Assembly (NCBI GenBank): GCA_011523305.1
Contig: WTHB01000152.1
Location: forward strand, 1 to 35,014
Source: Planctomycetaceae bacterium
GTDB lineage: Bacteria > Planctomycetota > Planctomycetia > Pirellulales > UBA1268
Direction of reading: 5' to 3'
Length of the DNA stretch: 35,014 nucleotides
The position numbers were made by a program, and so were the translations under genes. How positions within the stretch are numbered: the first letter of the stretch is position 1; every line of letters starts with the position of its first letter. This document shows positions 8,100-17,325 of this stretch, piece after piece. The notes under the pieces were generated by a model that ran no database searches, was not told where the DNA came from, and saw only the letters and a list, made by a program, of their open reading frames with translations.

Positions 8100-10070
8100 T
8101 TAAGCCGCAGCAGATTTGCCTCGGGTCACTACCACGCTGTTCCTCTCATGCCATTGCTGATACATTAAAACCCGCCAGATTTCGGTCTGCCAGTTGCTTT
8201 GGCCCGAGAGATGCTCACTCCAAGCCCGCCGGACCCGTTGCGGGGAGAAAGCGCCTGCTCGGGCAAGGCTATCAATTGTGAGCTTTGACTCGGCCCATTC
8301 TCTTAAGGGACCTCGCAGCCATGAGTCGAGGGGGACTCCAAAACCCTTCTTCGGGTGTCTCATTAACTCTGCCGGCAGCCTCTCGGCCAGCAGTTTTCTA
8401 AGTGGCATCTTACCACCCTGACGGCCACGCAATACCCGAGCTTGCAGTCCGAGCGCCCACTGCACCAAATTTCTGTCGAGAAGGGGAACTCGGGTCTCCA
8501 ACCCAGTGGCCATAGCGGCACGGTCGACCTTTACAAGGATGTCTCCGGGCAGATATTCATGAATGTCCGTCGCCATCATTTGCTTTAGGAATTGTTCTGA
8601 GTATCTGACCTCTTCCTGATGAGGCACAGCATCTACGTTTTCAACCAGTGCTTCGCACTTAGCCGACGTCATTATCTGTCGATAGAGCGCTTCTCTGGTC
8701 GGTGAGCCGACGTGCGGCAACGCTCGCCTCAGCTGACGTAACACAGACCGCACTAGCGACGGTACATTGCGGTGCTTCTCGAAGCTCAAAAACTGACGCA
8801 TGATGGTGCTATTTTCAACTTCCGTAACTCCACGTCGTACGCCGCCTGGCAGCATCTCAAGGAGCCGCCAAAGGCGTTGCGCGAGACGATATCGCTCATA
8901 GCCGCCAAACAGTTCGTCACCCCCGTCTCCGCTCAACGCAACGGTCACGTACTCCCTCGCGTACTGTGCTAACTTAACCATCGGGATCTGGCTCGAATCC
9001 GCGAAAGGCTCGTCGTAAACAGCCCCAAGTGACTCAACCACTCCCAGTGCATCCGCGTCCTGAAAGATAATTTCATGGTGGGTAGTGCCCAATGCTTTCG
9101 CAACCGCCCGTGCCTGAGAAGACTCGTCATAACGTGGATCAGTGAAGCCTACTGAAAACGTATGTAAAGGCCCGGTCGTTAATTGCCTTAACTCAGCCGT
9201 GACCAGCGAGGAATCAATTCCGCCCGAAAGAAATGCTCCGAGCGGCACGTCGGAAATTATCTGCGACTCAACCGCGTCTCTCAGAAGACCTCGAAATTCG
9301 TCCTGCATGGCCGTCTCGCCAATTCGTTCCCCACAATACGCGCTCGGCAGAAATGTCTCGGCAGACCAGTAGGATTTTTTTTCCGACGCATCGCACCCCC
9401 TTTCTGTGATATCAAAACTTATGTGCTCGCCGGGAAGAACTCGATAAACACTATTCCAGATCGTCTCCTGACCACCGACGTAACCGTGCAATGCGAAGGC
9501 ACGAAGAGACCTCTGATTCACAGAGGCGTCGAACAGCGGGTGGGTCGCGATCGCGTTAACCTGCGATGCGAAAATGACAACTCCTCTATTGGCTGTTCCC
9601 TTGCAAAGGCCATACGCCAACGGCTTTTCACCGAGACGATCCCGAATGAGATGCAGCTTATGCAGTTTCAAATCGACTGCCGCTATCGCAAACATGCCTC
9701 GAATCTTTTCAACCGTCTCCGAGACACCATATCGCGAAATACATTCGACGAGGGTTTCCGTATCCGAATCTGTTCGCCACAATGTACCTGACAGTTGCTG
9801 CCGCAGTTGCCGATGGTTGTAGATCTCGCCATTGAAGGAAACGACAAACCGTCCATCATGCGACGCCATTGGCTGGAGGGCTCGATCCGAAAGATCGATG
9901 ATCGCGAGCCGCCTGTGACAGAGACCAATCCCGAGTTCGTCAGACACCCACTGACCGTTCCCGTCGGGACCCCGATGCCCGACGGCGTCACCCATCACGC
10001 TGAGAATGCGAGACCAGTCTCTTCGATCAATCAATCGTCCGGGGTCACAAAACCCAGCTATTCCACACAT
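8100..10070 (-). CDS. asnB: Asparagine synthase (glutamine-hydrolysing) family amidotransferase
   Basis: The 656-residue protein has two domains. The N-terminal class II glutaminase begins MCGIAGF; Cys2 is the nucleophile after Met removal, and HRRLAIIDLS follows at 52-61. The C-terminal ATP-pyrophosphatase domain carries the PP-loop SGGIDSS at 282-288 and SGDGGDELFGGY. The ATG at 10070 is set by the need for Cys2 and has GGAAGGGG about six bases upstream. An in-frame start 19 codons earlier would bury the catalytic cysteine. Classical AsnB makes asparagine from aspartate, but homologues inside polysaccharide loci are often linked to amidation of uronic acids. The nearby UDP-sugar dehydrogenase makes that role plausible here (inference). 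Confidence 0.88.
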   Translation of the reverse strand: MCGIAGFCDPGRLIDRRDWSRILSVMGDAVGHRGPDGNGQWVSDELGIGLCHRRLAIIDLSDRALQPMASHDGRFVVSFNGEIYNHRQLRQQLSGTLWRTDSDTETLVECISRYGVSETVEKIRGMFAIAAVDLKLHKLHLIRDRLGEKPLAYGLCKGTANRGVVIFASQVNAIATHPLFDASVNQRSLRAFALHGYVGGQETIWNSVYRVLPGEHISFDITERGCDASEKKSYWSAETFLPSAYCGERIGETAMQDEFRGLLRDAVESQIISDVPLGAFLSGGIDSSLVTAELRQLTTGPLHTFSVGFTDPRYDESSQARAVAKALGTTHHEIIFQDADALGVVESLGAVYDEPFADSSQIPMVKLAQYAREYVTVALSGDGGDELFGGYERYRLAQRLWRLLEMLPGGVRRGVTEVENSTIMRQFLSFEKHRNVPSLVRSVLRQLRRALPHVGSPTREALYRQIMTSAKCEALVENVDAVPHQEEVRYSEQFLKQMMATDIHEYLPGDILVKVDRAAMATGLETRVPLLDRNLVQWALGLQARVLRGRQGGKMPLRKLLAERLPAELMRHPKKGFGVPLDSWLRGPLREWAESKLTIDSLARAGAFSPQRVRRAWSEHLSGQSNWQTEIWRVLMYQQWHERNSVVVTRGKSAAA

Positions 10071-10146
10071 TCGAAGCCCCTTCCGGTGCCGCATGAACGA
10101 GGTTCGCCGCCTTTGGCTTTCACCCATCCATAGGTGAATCCGCCGC

Positions 10147-11115
10147 CTATCCAGCTTTTCGGGTCAGCTGAATTTTTGCCCGTTCGCTGGCATACCAATC
10201 AATGGTTCGCCTAAGGCCCTCACCGAAAACGATCCCGGGATTGTAACCTAGGAGCCGCTGCGCTTTCCGGATATCCGCACGTGAGTGCCGAATGTCGCCA
10301 ACCCGTTCCGGCGCATGCCTGGGACGAAGGTCCGAGCCGAGGATCTGATTGATCTCATCAACCAATTTGTTGAGTGTAATGCCTCCCCCGCAGGCAAGAT
10401 TTAATACCTCACCTGACACCAATTCTGCGTCTGCGTCTGCCGCCAGCAGGTTTCCTGCAACCACGTTCCCAACATACGTAAAATCTCTCGAGTGCAGGCC
10501 GTCTCCAAAAATTACGGGAGATTCGTTTGCTAACATGCACTTACAAAACTTTGCGATCACTCCTGAATACTGCGATGATGCGTCCTGTTGTTCCCCAAAT
10601 ACGTTGAAGTACCGTGTTACAATTGTCTCTAGCCCGTAGCAGCTGCTGAAAGCCTGAAGCAGCGATTCCCCTGCAAGCTTACTGGCCGCATACGGCGATA
10701 ACACACGGGGCACAACCGTCTCGACTTTTGGATCCTCCGCACAATTTCCGTAGGCTGAAGAAGATCCTGCGTAGATCACTCGCCGGACGCCCGCATCAAC
10801 CGCTGCTTTGAGTAGAACAACCGTTCCTAACACGTTGTTGTCGACACTGTTTCTCGGGTCCTTCACAGAACGTGGTACTGATGGAAGAGCAGCCTGATGG
10901 AAGATTAATTCGCGGTCAGCCACCGATTTTCTCGCCACATCTTCATTACGAATATCACCCTGAATTAATTCCACATCGTTCGCGACCGGTCTCAGGTTTG
11001 CTCGCTTTCCCGTACTGAGGTTATCCACAATCCGCACATCGTGTCCTGCCGCAAGAAGAGCGTTCACTAAGTGTGAGCCGATAAAACCCGCTCCGCCGGT
11101 AACAAGAATATTCAT
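10147..11115 (-). CDS. NAD-dependent sugar-nucleotide epimerase (extended SDR)
   Basis: A 322-residue extended short-chain dehydrogenase. GGAGFIG at 7-13 is the NAD-binding loop, DNLSTG near 31-36 ends strand 2, and the catalytic Ser in AGSSSAYG plus Tyr142/Lys146 (PYAASK) are present. FNVFG and SRDFTYV further on are typical of UDP-glucose/UDP-GlcNAc/UDP-uronate 4-epimerases. The likely reaction is inversion at C4 of a UDP-sugar. Together with the upstream UDP-sugar 6-dehydrogenase this resembles routes to UDP-GalNAcA-type or galacturonate donors (inference). The ATG at 11115 starts directly with the Rossmann strand MNILVTGG and has AGAAAGG six bases upstream. An in-frame start nine codons earlier adds a charged tail and is less likely. 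Confidence 0.87.
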   Translation of the reverse strand: MNILVTGGAGFIGSHLVNALLAAGHDVRIVDNLSTGKRANLRPVANDVELIQGDIRNEDVARKSVADRELIFHQAALPSVPRSVKDPRNSVDNNVLGTVVLLKAAVDAGVRRVIYAGSSSAYGNCAEDPKVETVVPRVLSPYAASKLAGESLLQAFSSCYGLETIVTRYFNVFGEQQDASSQYSGVIAKFCKCMLANESPVIFGDGLHSRDFTYVGNVVAGNLLAADADAELVSGEVLNLACGGGITLNKLVDEINQILGSDLRPRHAPERVGDIRHSRADIRKAQRLLGYNPGIVFGEGLRRTIDWYASERAKIQLTRKAG

Positions 11116-11143
11116 GTTTGACCTTTCTTTTTGTTTGCACACT

Positions 11144-14100
11144 TTAGCCAGCTAGCTGAAGAATCCGTCGGACTCCTGATGTCGCCCGAGACATCACTGA
11201 TTGGATCGTCCTCGCCAACGTTTCAAGCGTTTGACTGCTGATCCCAGGGTGAACCAGAAAAGCAAGGCTCGTGTCATGGCCGCGGCTCGCCCCTAGGAGC
11301 GACGACTCATCGTATCGATTGCGAAATGCCTGCTCGCGATAAATCTCCCCACAGCTTCCAACGCCAACAACTCCACCTTCCGACTGGATGGCGGCGATAA
11401 TTTTGTCCCGCGTCCAACTAGGGCGTAGCACCGCTGGATCGACGTATGCGTACAGGCGATAAAACGCGTGCTCAAGCCCATCCCGACAATCTGGCAGCGA
11501 CAAACCGGGGCAATCCAATAGCAATTGCCTTAAATAGGTCGCATTGCTCACACGTGTCGCATGCCATTCCGGGAGCCGCTTCAGCTGAATCCGCCCAACA
11601 GCCGCCTGTGCTTCGGTCATTCGCCAATTCGTTCCGAAGGTCTTGTGTAAAAACCGATACTCTCCAGGTTTTCCCTGGGAGTTGGCCAGCTCCCAGTCTT
11701 TTCCATGATCTTTGTAGGACCATACTTTTGCCCAGAGCTCAGAATTATTTGTGACGACCATCCCACCCTCACCAAGCGTGGTAATGATCTTATCCTGACA
11801 AAACGAAAACGCCGAAATGTCACCAAAACTGCCGACATGCCGGCCGTTAATCCTGGCGCCGTGCGCCTGGGCGCAGTCCTCAATTACGAACAGCTTGTGC
11901 TCACCCGCAAATGCTATGATTTCCTCCATCTCGCAAGGCCAACCACCGAGATGGACCGCTATCACTGCCCGCGTCCTCGGTGTGATAACTTCACGAATGG
12001 TCTGGACCGTTAGATTTTGGCTAGCAACATCGATATCCGCGATGACAGGTGTAGCCCCACGCATGACGACGGCGCTGGCTGTGGCAATAAAGGTACGGCT
12101 GGGCACGATTACCTCATCACCGGGCCCAATGCCGATCGCCATCAGAGCCGCCTCCAGCGCGACCGTGCCATTAGCAACAGCCACCCCGTGACGCACCCCG
12201 ATGAATTCCGCGAATTCAGTTTCAAATGACTTTCCCTCACAGCCAGTCCAGTAATTGACTTTACCGCTCTGGAGCACGGCGGTCACGGCCTCAATCTGCT
12301 CAGCGTCAAACACTGGCCACGACTCGGTGGGAACCACAACTGCTGCGGTCTTCCGCCTTTCTTTTGCAGGGCAACCGCTAACGGTTATCCCTTCCGCAAC
12401 GTCCCCCGTGACCGTCGCCCCGGCGGCGACGGTCACGCCCTTTTTGATCCGGCAGCCTGGTATGACAATGCCGCCTGCTCCCACTAAAACCGTCGTTTCA
12501 ACGACACAGTTCCCGGTCAAGGTACCGCTTGGCCCGACATGGCTGTAGTCACCGACGCTACTATCGTGATCGACATGTGCACCTGTGTTAATGATCACGT
12601 GCTCACCAATGGACGCATCAGCCTGGATCACCGCACCTGCGCAGATGAGCGTCCCTTCACCAATGGATGCGGTCTGATCGACGATCGCTGCGGGATGAAT
12701 CACTGTTGTCCATTTCAGCAACGCGTCAGCAAGCTTTTCCCTCACTGCTTGCCGAGTTTCGTTATCTCCAATCGCGATGATCGCCTTCACCTTGGCTGAG
12801 CCTTTTTCAAGTTCAGCGATCCCGCCTGCCACAGCGACGCCCGCGACAGATGTGCCCCATAACTGTTCGTTGTCGTCATAGATCGCCGTCGGCCGCATTC
12901 CGCTGGCCCTTAAGCAGGAGATGACGACTTTTGCATGGCCCCCTGCTCCGATTACGACGACGTTATTCGTTGGATTAAACGGAGCCGCCGACACACCGGA
13001 TTGATCCACAATCCCCTCTCGCCGCAACACTGTCCTCAGGGTCATCCACAGAATTTTAAGATCAAATAAAAACCGGATGTTTTGTGTGTAAAAAACGTCG
13101 TACTTGAACTTACGCTGCCAGCCTATTTGATTTCGGCCCTTGACCTGAGCAAGACCGGTGAGCCCTGGCAGAACGTCGTGCCGTTTTCGCTGACTTTCGC
13201 TATAGCGCGGCAGATACTCCATGAGTAACGGGCGGGGCCCAACAAAGCTCATGTCCCCGATGAGAATATTGAACAACTCAGGCAACTCATCCAGGCTTGT
13301 GGACCGCAACCACTGCCCAAAGGGCGTAATTCGTTGCCGGTCCGGCAGTAGGTTTCCCGTGCTGTCTCGCTGATCCGTCATCGTGCGAAATTTAAACAGC
13401 CGAAAAGGCCTGCCCTTCTTTCCGGGACGGATCTGGGAGAACAACACCGGTGAACCCAGACGCCGCCTGACGAGAATCCACAAGAGGCCGAAAACTGGGC
13501 TCAACGCCACTAACGCGACAAAGGCAACACCGCGGTCAAAAACTGGCTTCCACAACAGGCGATACCAGCTGTTATTCCTCGTCGCCTGCCGGTGGGCATT
13601 CTGGTAGACCTTGCACAAGCCGTGCCAGATGGAATGCGGCTGAAAACACGAGCAGACTCGTTCCCTCCCCGCAACCCCATGGGCACGTGCGACTTCAGGC
13701 TGCTTGAGATACCTTATCGTGGCAGCGGCAAGCGCCTCATGGTCATGCAGAGGCACAAGCACACCAGTCTTCCCATCCACAACGGCATCCCGACTGCCGA
13801 TAGCATCAAAGGCAACCACCGGAACTTCCATGGCGGCGGCTTCCATTGGAACATTTGGGAAACCTTCGCGATGCGAGGGGAAGCACAACACCTGCATCTG
13901 TTCAAGCCACGGTCGTATATCGTCTACGTGCCCAACCAATTGAATCGCAGGATCACGTTCGAGCGATCTCCGCACTTCTGCGTTAACAGTGGCGACCACA
14001 TCCCACTCACCCAGGATCAGTGCCTTTGCCTCGGGCACTGCCGCGCGAATTGCCTCCCAGGCGGCTGAAAATTCCTCTATTCCCTTTTCGCGATTGAGCC

Positions 14101-14734
14101 GACCAACAAAACCGACAGTGGGTTTCGCCGCAGATTTTTTGCCCTTCGACACAGGCCTCTGAAAGTAGGTTGTGTCAACACCATTACTCATCCCGCTCTC
14201 GATAACAACACCTGCTTCGCGAGGAAGTATTCGCTGCTTCTGAAGTTCGGCGCGCAAGGACGAGGAGACGCAAACAACTTGCGTCGATAAGCGCACAGTC
14301 ACCCACTCCGCCCAACGATTGAGGCAGACGGACATCCCTCGATGGGCCGACGCAATTGATCCGCGAGCAAGAAAGATTCGACACCGGATACCAGCGCAGG
14401 CTGCCGCGATGCTGGCCAGCAGCCCTGCCTTTGGTGTGCTGAATTGCACAATATCTGGACGTTCGCACCGCAGCACCCACCACAACTGCAGCAACGCAAT
14501 AAGATCGGTCAACGGCGTGATGGATCGTGTCATCTGCAGCGGTATACAGCGAACCCGATCCCGCCTGGCACATGCATCAAGCATTTTCCCTGGCGATGCG
14601 ACCAGCGTGACTTCAAAACCCTGTGATTGGAGGTAGGGCACCTGCCCCTGAAGGAAATGCCAGTGCGTGTCACCGACAGTCGTCACTAAGAAAAGCCGGG
14701 GCCCAGTCCGCTGATGTTCGGAGTGCGATTTCAC
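11144..14734 (-). CDS. Four-domain fusion: GT4 + phosphoglycosyl transferase + PglD-like acetyltransferase + PglE-like aminotransferase
   Basis: One uninterrupted 1196-residue frame joins four enzymes. Residues 10-385 form a GT4 glycosyltransferase with EX7E at Glu290/Glu298 (PglA-like position in the pathway). Residues 393-580 form a small monotopic phosphoglycosyl transferase: a hydrophobic re-entrant segment at 401-422, KFRTM at 448-452, the Asp482-Glu483 dyad in DELPELFN, and GDMSFVGPRP at 493-502. Residues 590-797 are a PglD/NeuD-like left-handed beta-helix acetyltransferase with GAGGHAK at 596-602 and probable catalytic His723. Residues 800-1196 are a DegT/DnrJ/EryC1 aminotransferase with Asp953 and the PLP-binding Lys982 in SFCQDK. 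Together these would aminate and acetylate a UDP-4-keto-6-deoxy sugar, load it on undecaprenyl phosphate and add the next sugar. The start is GTG with AAGGA just upstream, 22 bases after the dehydrogenase gene. All expected active-site residues are intact, which argues against an assembly artefact. Confidence 0.93.
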   Translation of the reverse strand: MKSHSEHQRTGPRLFLVTTVGDTHWHFLQGQVPYLQSQGFEVTLVASPGKMLDACARRDRVRCIPLQMTRSITPLTDLIALLQLWWVLRCERPDIVQFSTPKAGLLASIAAACAGIRCRIFLARGSIASAHRGMSVCLNRWAEWVTVRLSTQVVCVSSSLRAELQKQRILPREAGVVIESGMSNGVDTTYFQRPVSKGKKSAAKPTVGFVGRLNREKGIEEFSAAWEAIRAAVPEAKALILGEWDVVATVNAEVRRSLERDPAIQLVGHVDDIRPWLEQMQVLCFPSHREGFPNVPMEAAAMEVPVVAFDAIGSRDAVVDGKTGVLVPLHDHEALAAATIRYLKQPEVARAHGVAGRERVCSCFQPHSIWHGLCKVYQNAHRQATRNNSWYRLLWKPVFDRGVAFVALVALSPVFGLLWILVRRRLGSPVLFSQIRPGKKGRPFRLFKFRTMTDQRDSTGNLLPDRQRITPFGQWLRSTSLDELPELFNILIGDMSFVGPRPLLMEYLPRYSESQRKRHDVLPGLTGLAQVKGRNQIGWQRKFKYDVFYTQNIRFLFDLKILWMTLRTVLRREGIVDQSGVSAAPFNPTNNVVVIGAGGHAKVVISCLRASGMRPTAIYDDNEQLWGTSVAGVAVAGGIAELEKGSAKVKAIIAIGDNETRQAVREKLADALLKWTTVIHPAAIVDQTASIGEGTLICAGAVIQADASIGEHVIINTGAHVDHDSSVGDYSHVGPSGTLTGNCVVETTVLVGAGGIVIPGCRIKKGVTVAAGATVTGDVAEGITVSGCPAKERRKTAAVVVPTESWPVFDAEQIEAVTAVLQSGKVNYWTGCEGKSFETEFAEFIGVRHGVAVANGTVALEAALMAIGIGPGDEVIVPSRTFIATASAVVMRGATPVIADIDVASQNLTVQTIREVITPRTRAVIAVHLGGWPCEMEEIIAFAGEHKLFVIEDCAQAHGARINGRHVGSFGDISAFSFCQDKIITTLGEGGMVVTNNSELWAKVWSYKDHGKDWELANSQGKPGEYRFLHKTFGTNWRMTEAQAAVGRIQLKRLPEWHATRVSNATYLRQLLLDCPGLSLPDCRDGLEHAFYRLYAYVDPAVLRPSWTRDKIIAAIQSEGGVVGVGSCGEIYREQAFRNRYDESSLLGASRGHDTSLAFLVHPGISSQTLETLARTIQSVMSRATSGVRRILQLAG

Positions 14735-14756
14735 AGTCCTTGCCCGAGAAATGAGA

Positions 14757-16154
14757 TTAAGCAGCGTAGTAGAGCCGTGGCCGCTTGCTTACGACATTAC
14801 GGCAGTCAACCAGAGGAATCTTGAGCGAGCTGAAATCAAACTCTCGATATTCACGATGCCCAGTACACAGCACGACGACGTCGACTTCATAAGCCAAATC
14901 GACTGAGGACCGCCCGGCGACCCTGTGGTTACTTCTTCCCTCGCGAATAACTGGGACGTGGGGGTCGTTGTAGAACACTTCCGCTCCGCGTTGCTCAAGT
15001 GACTCCATAATTGCGTAGCTAGGGCTTTCCCGATCGTCATCAACGTCTGCTTTGTAAGCGATCCCTAGCATGAGGACTTTCGACCCCTTCACTGGCTTCC
15101 CCGCGTCATTGAGCGCGTCCGTAACACGCGACACAACATATTCCGGCATTGCGGTATTGATTTCACCGGCCAACTCAATGAGTCGGGTGTGGTGCCCGTA
15201 TTCGAGAGCCTTCCATGTGAGATAAAAAGGGTCGATCGGGATGCAGTGACCGCCCAATCCTGGGCCGGGATAAAATGGCATGTACCCGAAAGGCTTCGTT
15301 GAGGCAGCCTGAATGACCTCCCAAATATCGATACCCATCCTCGAATAAATGACTTTCAGTTCGTTGACGAGCGCGATGTTGACTGAACGGAAAATATTTT
15401 CCATCAATTTTGTCGCCTCGGCGATACGGCAATTTGACACGGGTATGACTTCGACGACGATGCGGCCGTACAGTGATTGGGCCCTTGCCAAACAGGTAGG
15501 TGAGTATCCGCCGACGACTTTGGGGACGTTCGCGAAATTGCTTTTGGGGTTCCCTGGATCCTCACGCTCGGGCGAGTAAGCCAGAAAGAAATCCTTCCCC
15601 GCAGTAAGACCGCTGCCCTCTTCAAGAAGCGGGCGAACAACCTCATCAGTCGTGCCGGGATAGGTAGTAGACTCAAGGACCACAAGTTGACCGTGACGGA
15701 GATGCGGTGCAATCATCTTTACCGTCGACTCGACGAACGAGAGATCGGGGACACGGTTTACGGTAAGGGGCGTAGGGACGCAGATTAGAATAGCGTCGGC
15801 CGCACCCAGATCCGAAAAGTTGTTCGTTGCAGTAAACTTCTTCTTCTCAACCACGGTTGCGATTGTTTGGTCGTCAATGTGCTTGATGTACGAATGGCCC
15901 GCTTGAAGAGCAGTTGGCTTTTCTGGATCGGTGTCCACACCCAAGACTGTTTCACCAGCATTGGCAAAAGCAAGGCAAAGAGGCAGACCAACGTAACCAA
16001 GGCCCACAACGGCAACGTCATAGGTCTGAGACAAGCGTGTCGAATCATCATCATCACCACCAATCACGCGCAACCCACTACGGTCGAATTGCTTACTGCG
16101 TGACGACTGTTTCGAATCGATCGGTACTGCTGGAGCACGGGCTTCCATTGCCAT
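14757..16154 (-). CDS. UDP-sugar 6-dehydrogenase (WbpA/UDP-GlcNAc dehydrogenase type)
   Basis: The 465-residue product has the UDP-glucose/GDP-mannose dehydrogenase layout: NAD-binding GLGYVGLP at 51-58, the central helical domain, the catalytic cysteine Cys304 in GGHCIPIDPFY, and a C-terminal UDP-binding domain with GIAYKADVDDDRESP. The PGPGLGGHCIPIDP context is typical of UDP-N-acetylhexosamine 6-dehydrogenases such as WbpA, which oxidise C6 to a carboxylate using two NAD. It has an extra polar head of about 42 residues, including four consecutive Asp, before the Rossmann fold. This could be a tail or a sign that the true start lies further in. It is the first gene of the minus-strand operon, facing the phosphatase gene across 116 bases. 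Confidence 0.9.
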   Translation of the reverse strand: MAMEARAPAVPIDSKQSSRSKQFDRSGLRVIGGDDDDSTRLSQTYDVAVVGLGYVGLPLCLAFANAGETVLGVDTDPEKPTALQAGHSYIKHIDDQTIATVVEKKKFTATNNFSDLGAADAILICVPTPLTVNRVPDLSFVESTVKMIAPHLRHGQLVVLESTTYPGTTDEVVRPLLEEGSGLTAGKDFFLAYSPEREDPGNPKSNFANVPKVVGGYSPTCLARAQSLYGRIVVEVIPVSNCRIAEATKLMENIFRSVNIALVNELKVIYSRMGIDIWEVIQAASTKPFGYMPFYPGPGLGGHCIPIDPFYLTWKALEYGHHTRLIELAGEINTAMPEYVVSRVTDALNDAGKPVKGSKVLMLGIAYKADVDDDRESPSYAIMESLEQRGAEVFYNDPHVPVIREGRSNHRVAGRSSVDLAYEVDVVVLCTGHREYREFDFSSLKIPLVDCRNVVSKRPRLYYAA

Positions 16155-16270
16155 TGGTCACGCCTTTCAGACTAATTCTGTCGCTCAAAATTGCTTTGGA
16201 TTACGACGGCTTTTCTTACAATCTAAAATGCTGGCTTTTTTCACGCTTCGTCAGGAATTTGGCCTTATAA
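16155..16270. promoter_or_regulatory. Divergent promoter region between the two arms
   Basis: These 116 bases separate the first genes of the two divergent operons, so promoters for both arms are expected here. For the plus strand, TTGGAT (16196-16201) and TACAAT (16217-16222) resemble -35 and -10 boxes, but the spacer is only 15 bases. The segment is AT-rich with several T and A runs. I cannot define a minus-strand promoter with confidence and see no clear operator. Confidence 0.4.
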
Positions 16271-17116
16271 ATGAATTCAAGACCTATTTTCACTGATATC
16301 CACTGCCACATCGTGCCGGGCATTGACGATGGCTCAGCGAACCTGGCCGAGTCGATCGCCATGGCCCACGTGGCGGAGGCGGACGGTACGAAATCGCTGA
16401 TCGCCACGCCACACCAGTTAGGGACGAATTGCCACGTCACGGCAGAGGCCATCCGTCAGGGGGTGACCGGCCTGCAAAAGGCTCTCAATGCCGACGGGAT
16501 TTCCGTTTCTGTGCTGCCAGGAGCCGATGTGCGGATTGAGCCCGAACTACCAAAACTGGTGAAACAAGGGAAGGTGCTGACTCTGGCAGACAGGGGGAAG
16601 CACGTGCTGCTGGAACTGCCGCACGAGACCTATTTTTCTCTCGCGCCCCTGCTGGCTGCCCTTGCTCGGCAAGGATTGGTCGGCATCCTCTCGCACCCCG
16701 AGCGCAATCGAGGCATCATCAAGAACCCGGATGTCATGTGGGATGTCGTCGAGGCTGGCGGCCTGCTGCAGATCACTGCTGGCAGCCTGACTGGGGCCTT
16801 TGGCCGCTCACCGCAGAAGATTGCTGAACTCTGCGTGGAGGAACGGCTAATTCACTTCATCGCCAGTGACGCCCACGACACCAAAAACAGGCCCTTCGGC
16901 ATGCGAGGGGCCTACGACACCATTATTGAGATGGCGGACGAGGGCCTCGCGAATTTGGTCTGCTGCGAAAATCCGGCTCGGGTATTTGAGGGCAAAGACG
17001 TGAAAGGGGGGCTTGCCGCTAAAAAACGCTCTACCCGCCGATTCAGGCAATCAGACAACACCTCACGAGGCAAAAGCCGCAAGGATGGGTTCGGATTTGG
17101 CTGGTTTGGGCAGTAA
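16271..17116 (+). CDS. CpsB/CapC-type PHP-domain tyrosine-protein phosphatase
   Basis: A 281-residue metal-dependent phosphatase of the PHP family. Metal ligands expected for CpsB/YwqE are visible: DIHCH at 9-13 (His11, His13), ATPH at 45-48, LELPHE at 114-119, SHPERN at 141-146 and SDAHD at 199-203. In Gram-positive capsule systems this enzyme dephosphorylates the bacterial tyrosine kinase that controls polymerisation, and the kinase encoded at 19390 is the obvious partner (inference). About 35 extra residues, rich in Arg, Lys, Ser and Gly, follow the catalytic domain and may bind membrane or partner. It is the first gene of the plus-strand arm. The start ATG directly follows a TAA triplet and has no strong ribosome site. 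Confidence 0.9.
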   Translation: MNSRPIFTDIHCHIVPGIDDGSANLAESIAMAHVAEADGTKSLIATPHQLGTNCHVTAEAIRQGVTGLQKALNADGISVSVLPGADVRIEPELPKLVKQGKVLTLADRGKHVLLELPHETYFSLAPLLAALARQGLVGILSHPERNRGIIKNPDVMWDVVEAGGLLQITAGSLTGAFGRSPQKIAELCVEERLIHFIASDAHDTKNRPFGMRGAYDTIIEMADEGLANLVCCENPARVFEGKDVKGGLAAKKRSTRRFRQSDNTSRGKSRKDGFGFGWFGQ

Positions 17117-17261
17117 CTCCCTCCCAGCGTAACAAGTTCCTTACCCAATCGGCACAGCCTGCCCGGATAACAAAAACGGCTGGTTGAGTTTTCTGAAAAC
17201 GGTGACTGCTCTTGTTTCAGACTCAAGTCTACCGTTATTTCCCGACGAAGACTGATCTAAC

Positions 17262-17286
17262 GGGTGGCAGACGGTTGCCCGTCACC
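17262..17286 (+). promoter_or_regulatory. Hairpin in the leader of the small secreted protein gene
   Basis: GGGT and GACGG pair with CCGTC and ACCC in the segment 17262-17286, giving a 9-bp stem broken by one bulge with a TTGC loop. No T-run follows, so it is not an obvious terminator. It lies 40 bases before the start codon at 17326 and could stabilise the message or influence translation. The role is inferred from position only. Confidence 0.25.
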
Positions 17287-17325
17287 CTCTGATTTTATCC
17301 GCAGACGGCGAGTTTGGAGAAAGAC

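Noticed and set aside
16023-16066. His-rich coding in a plus-strand frame near a CATCATCATCATCACCACC run
   Set aside because: The run encodes the Asp-rich head of the minus-strand dehydrogenase; the His tract belongs to a shadow frame.
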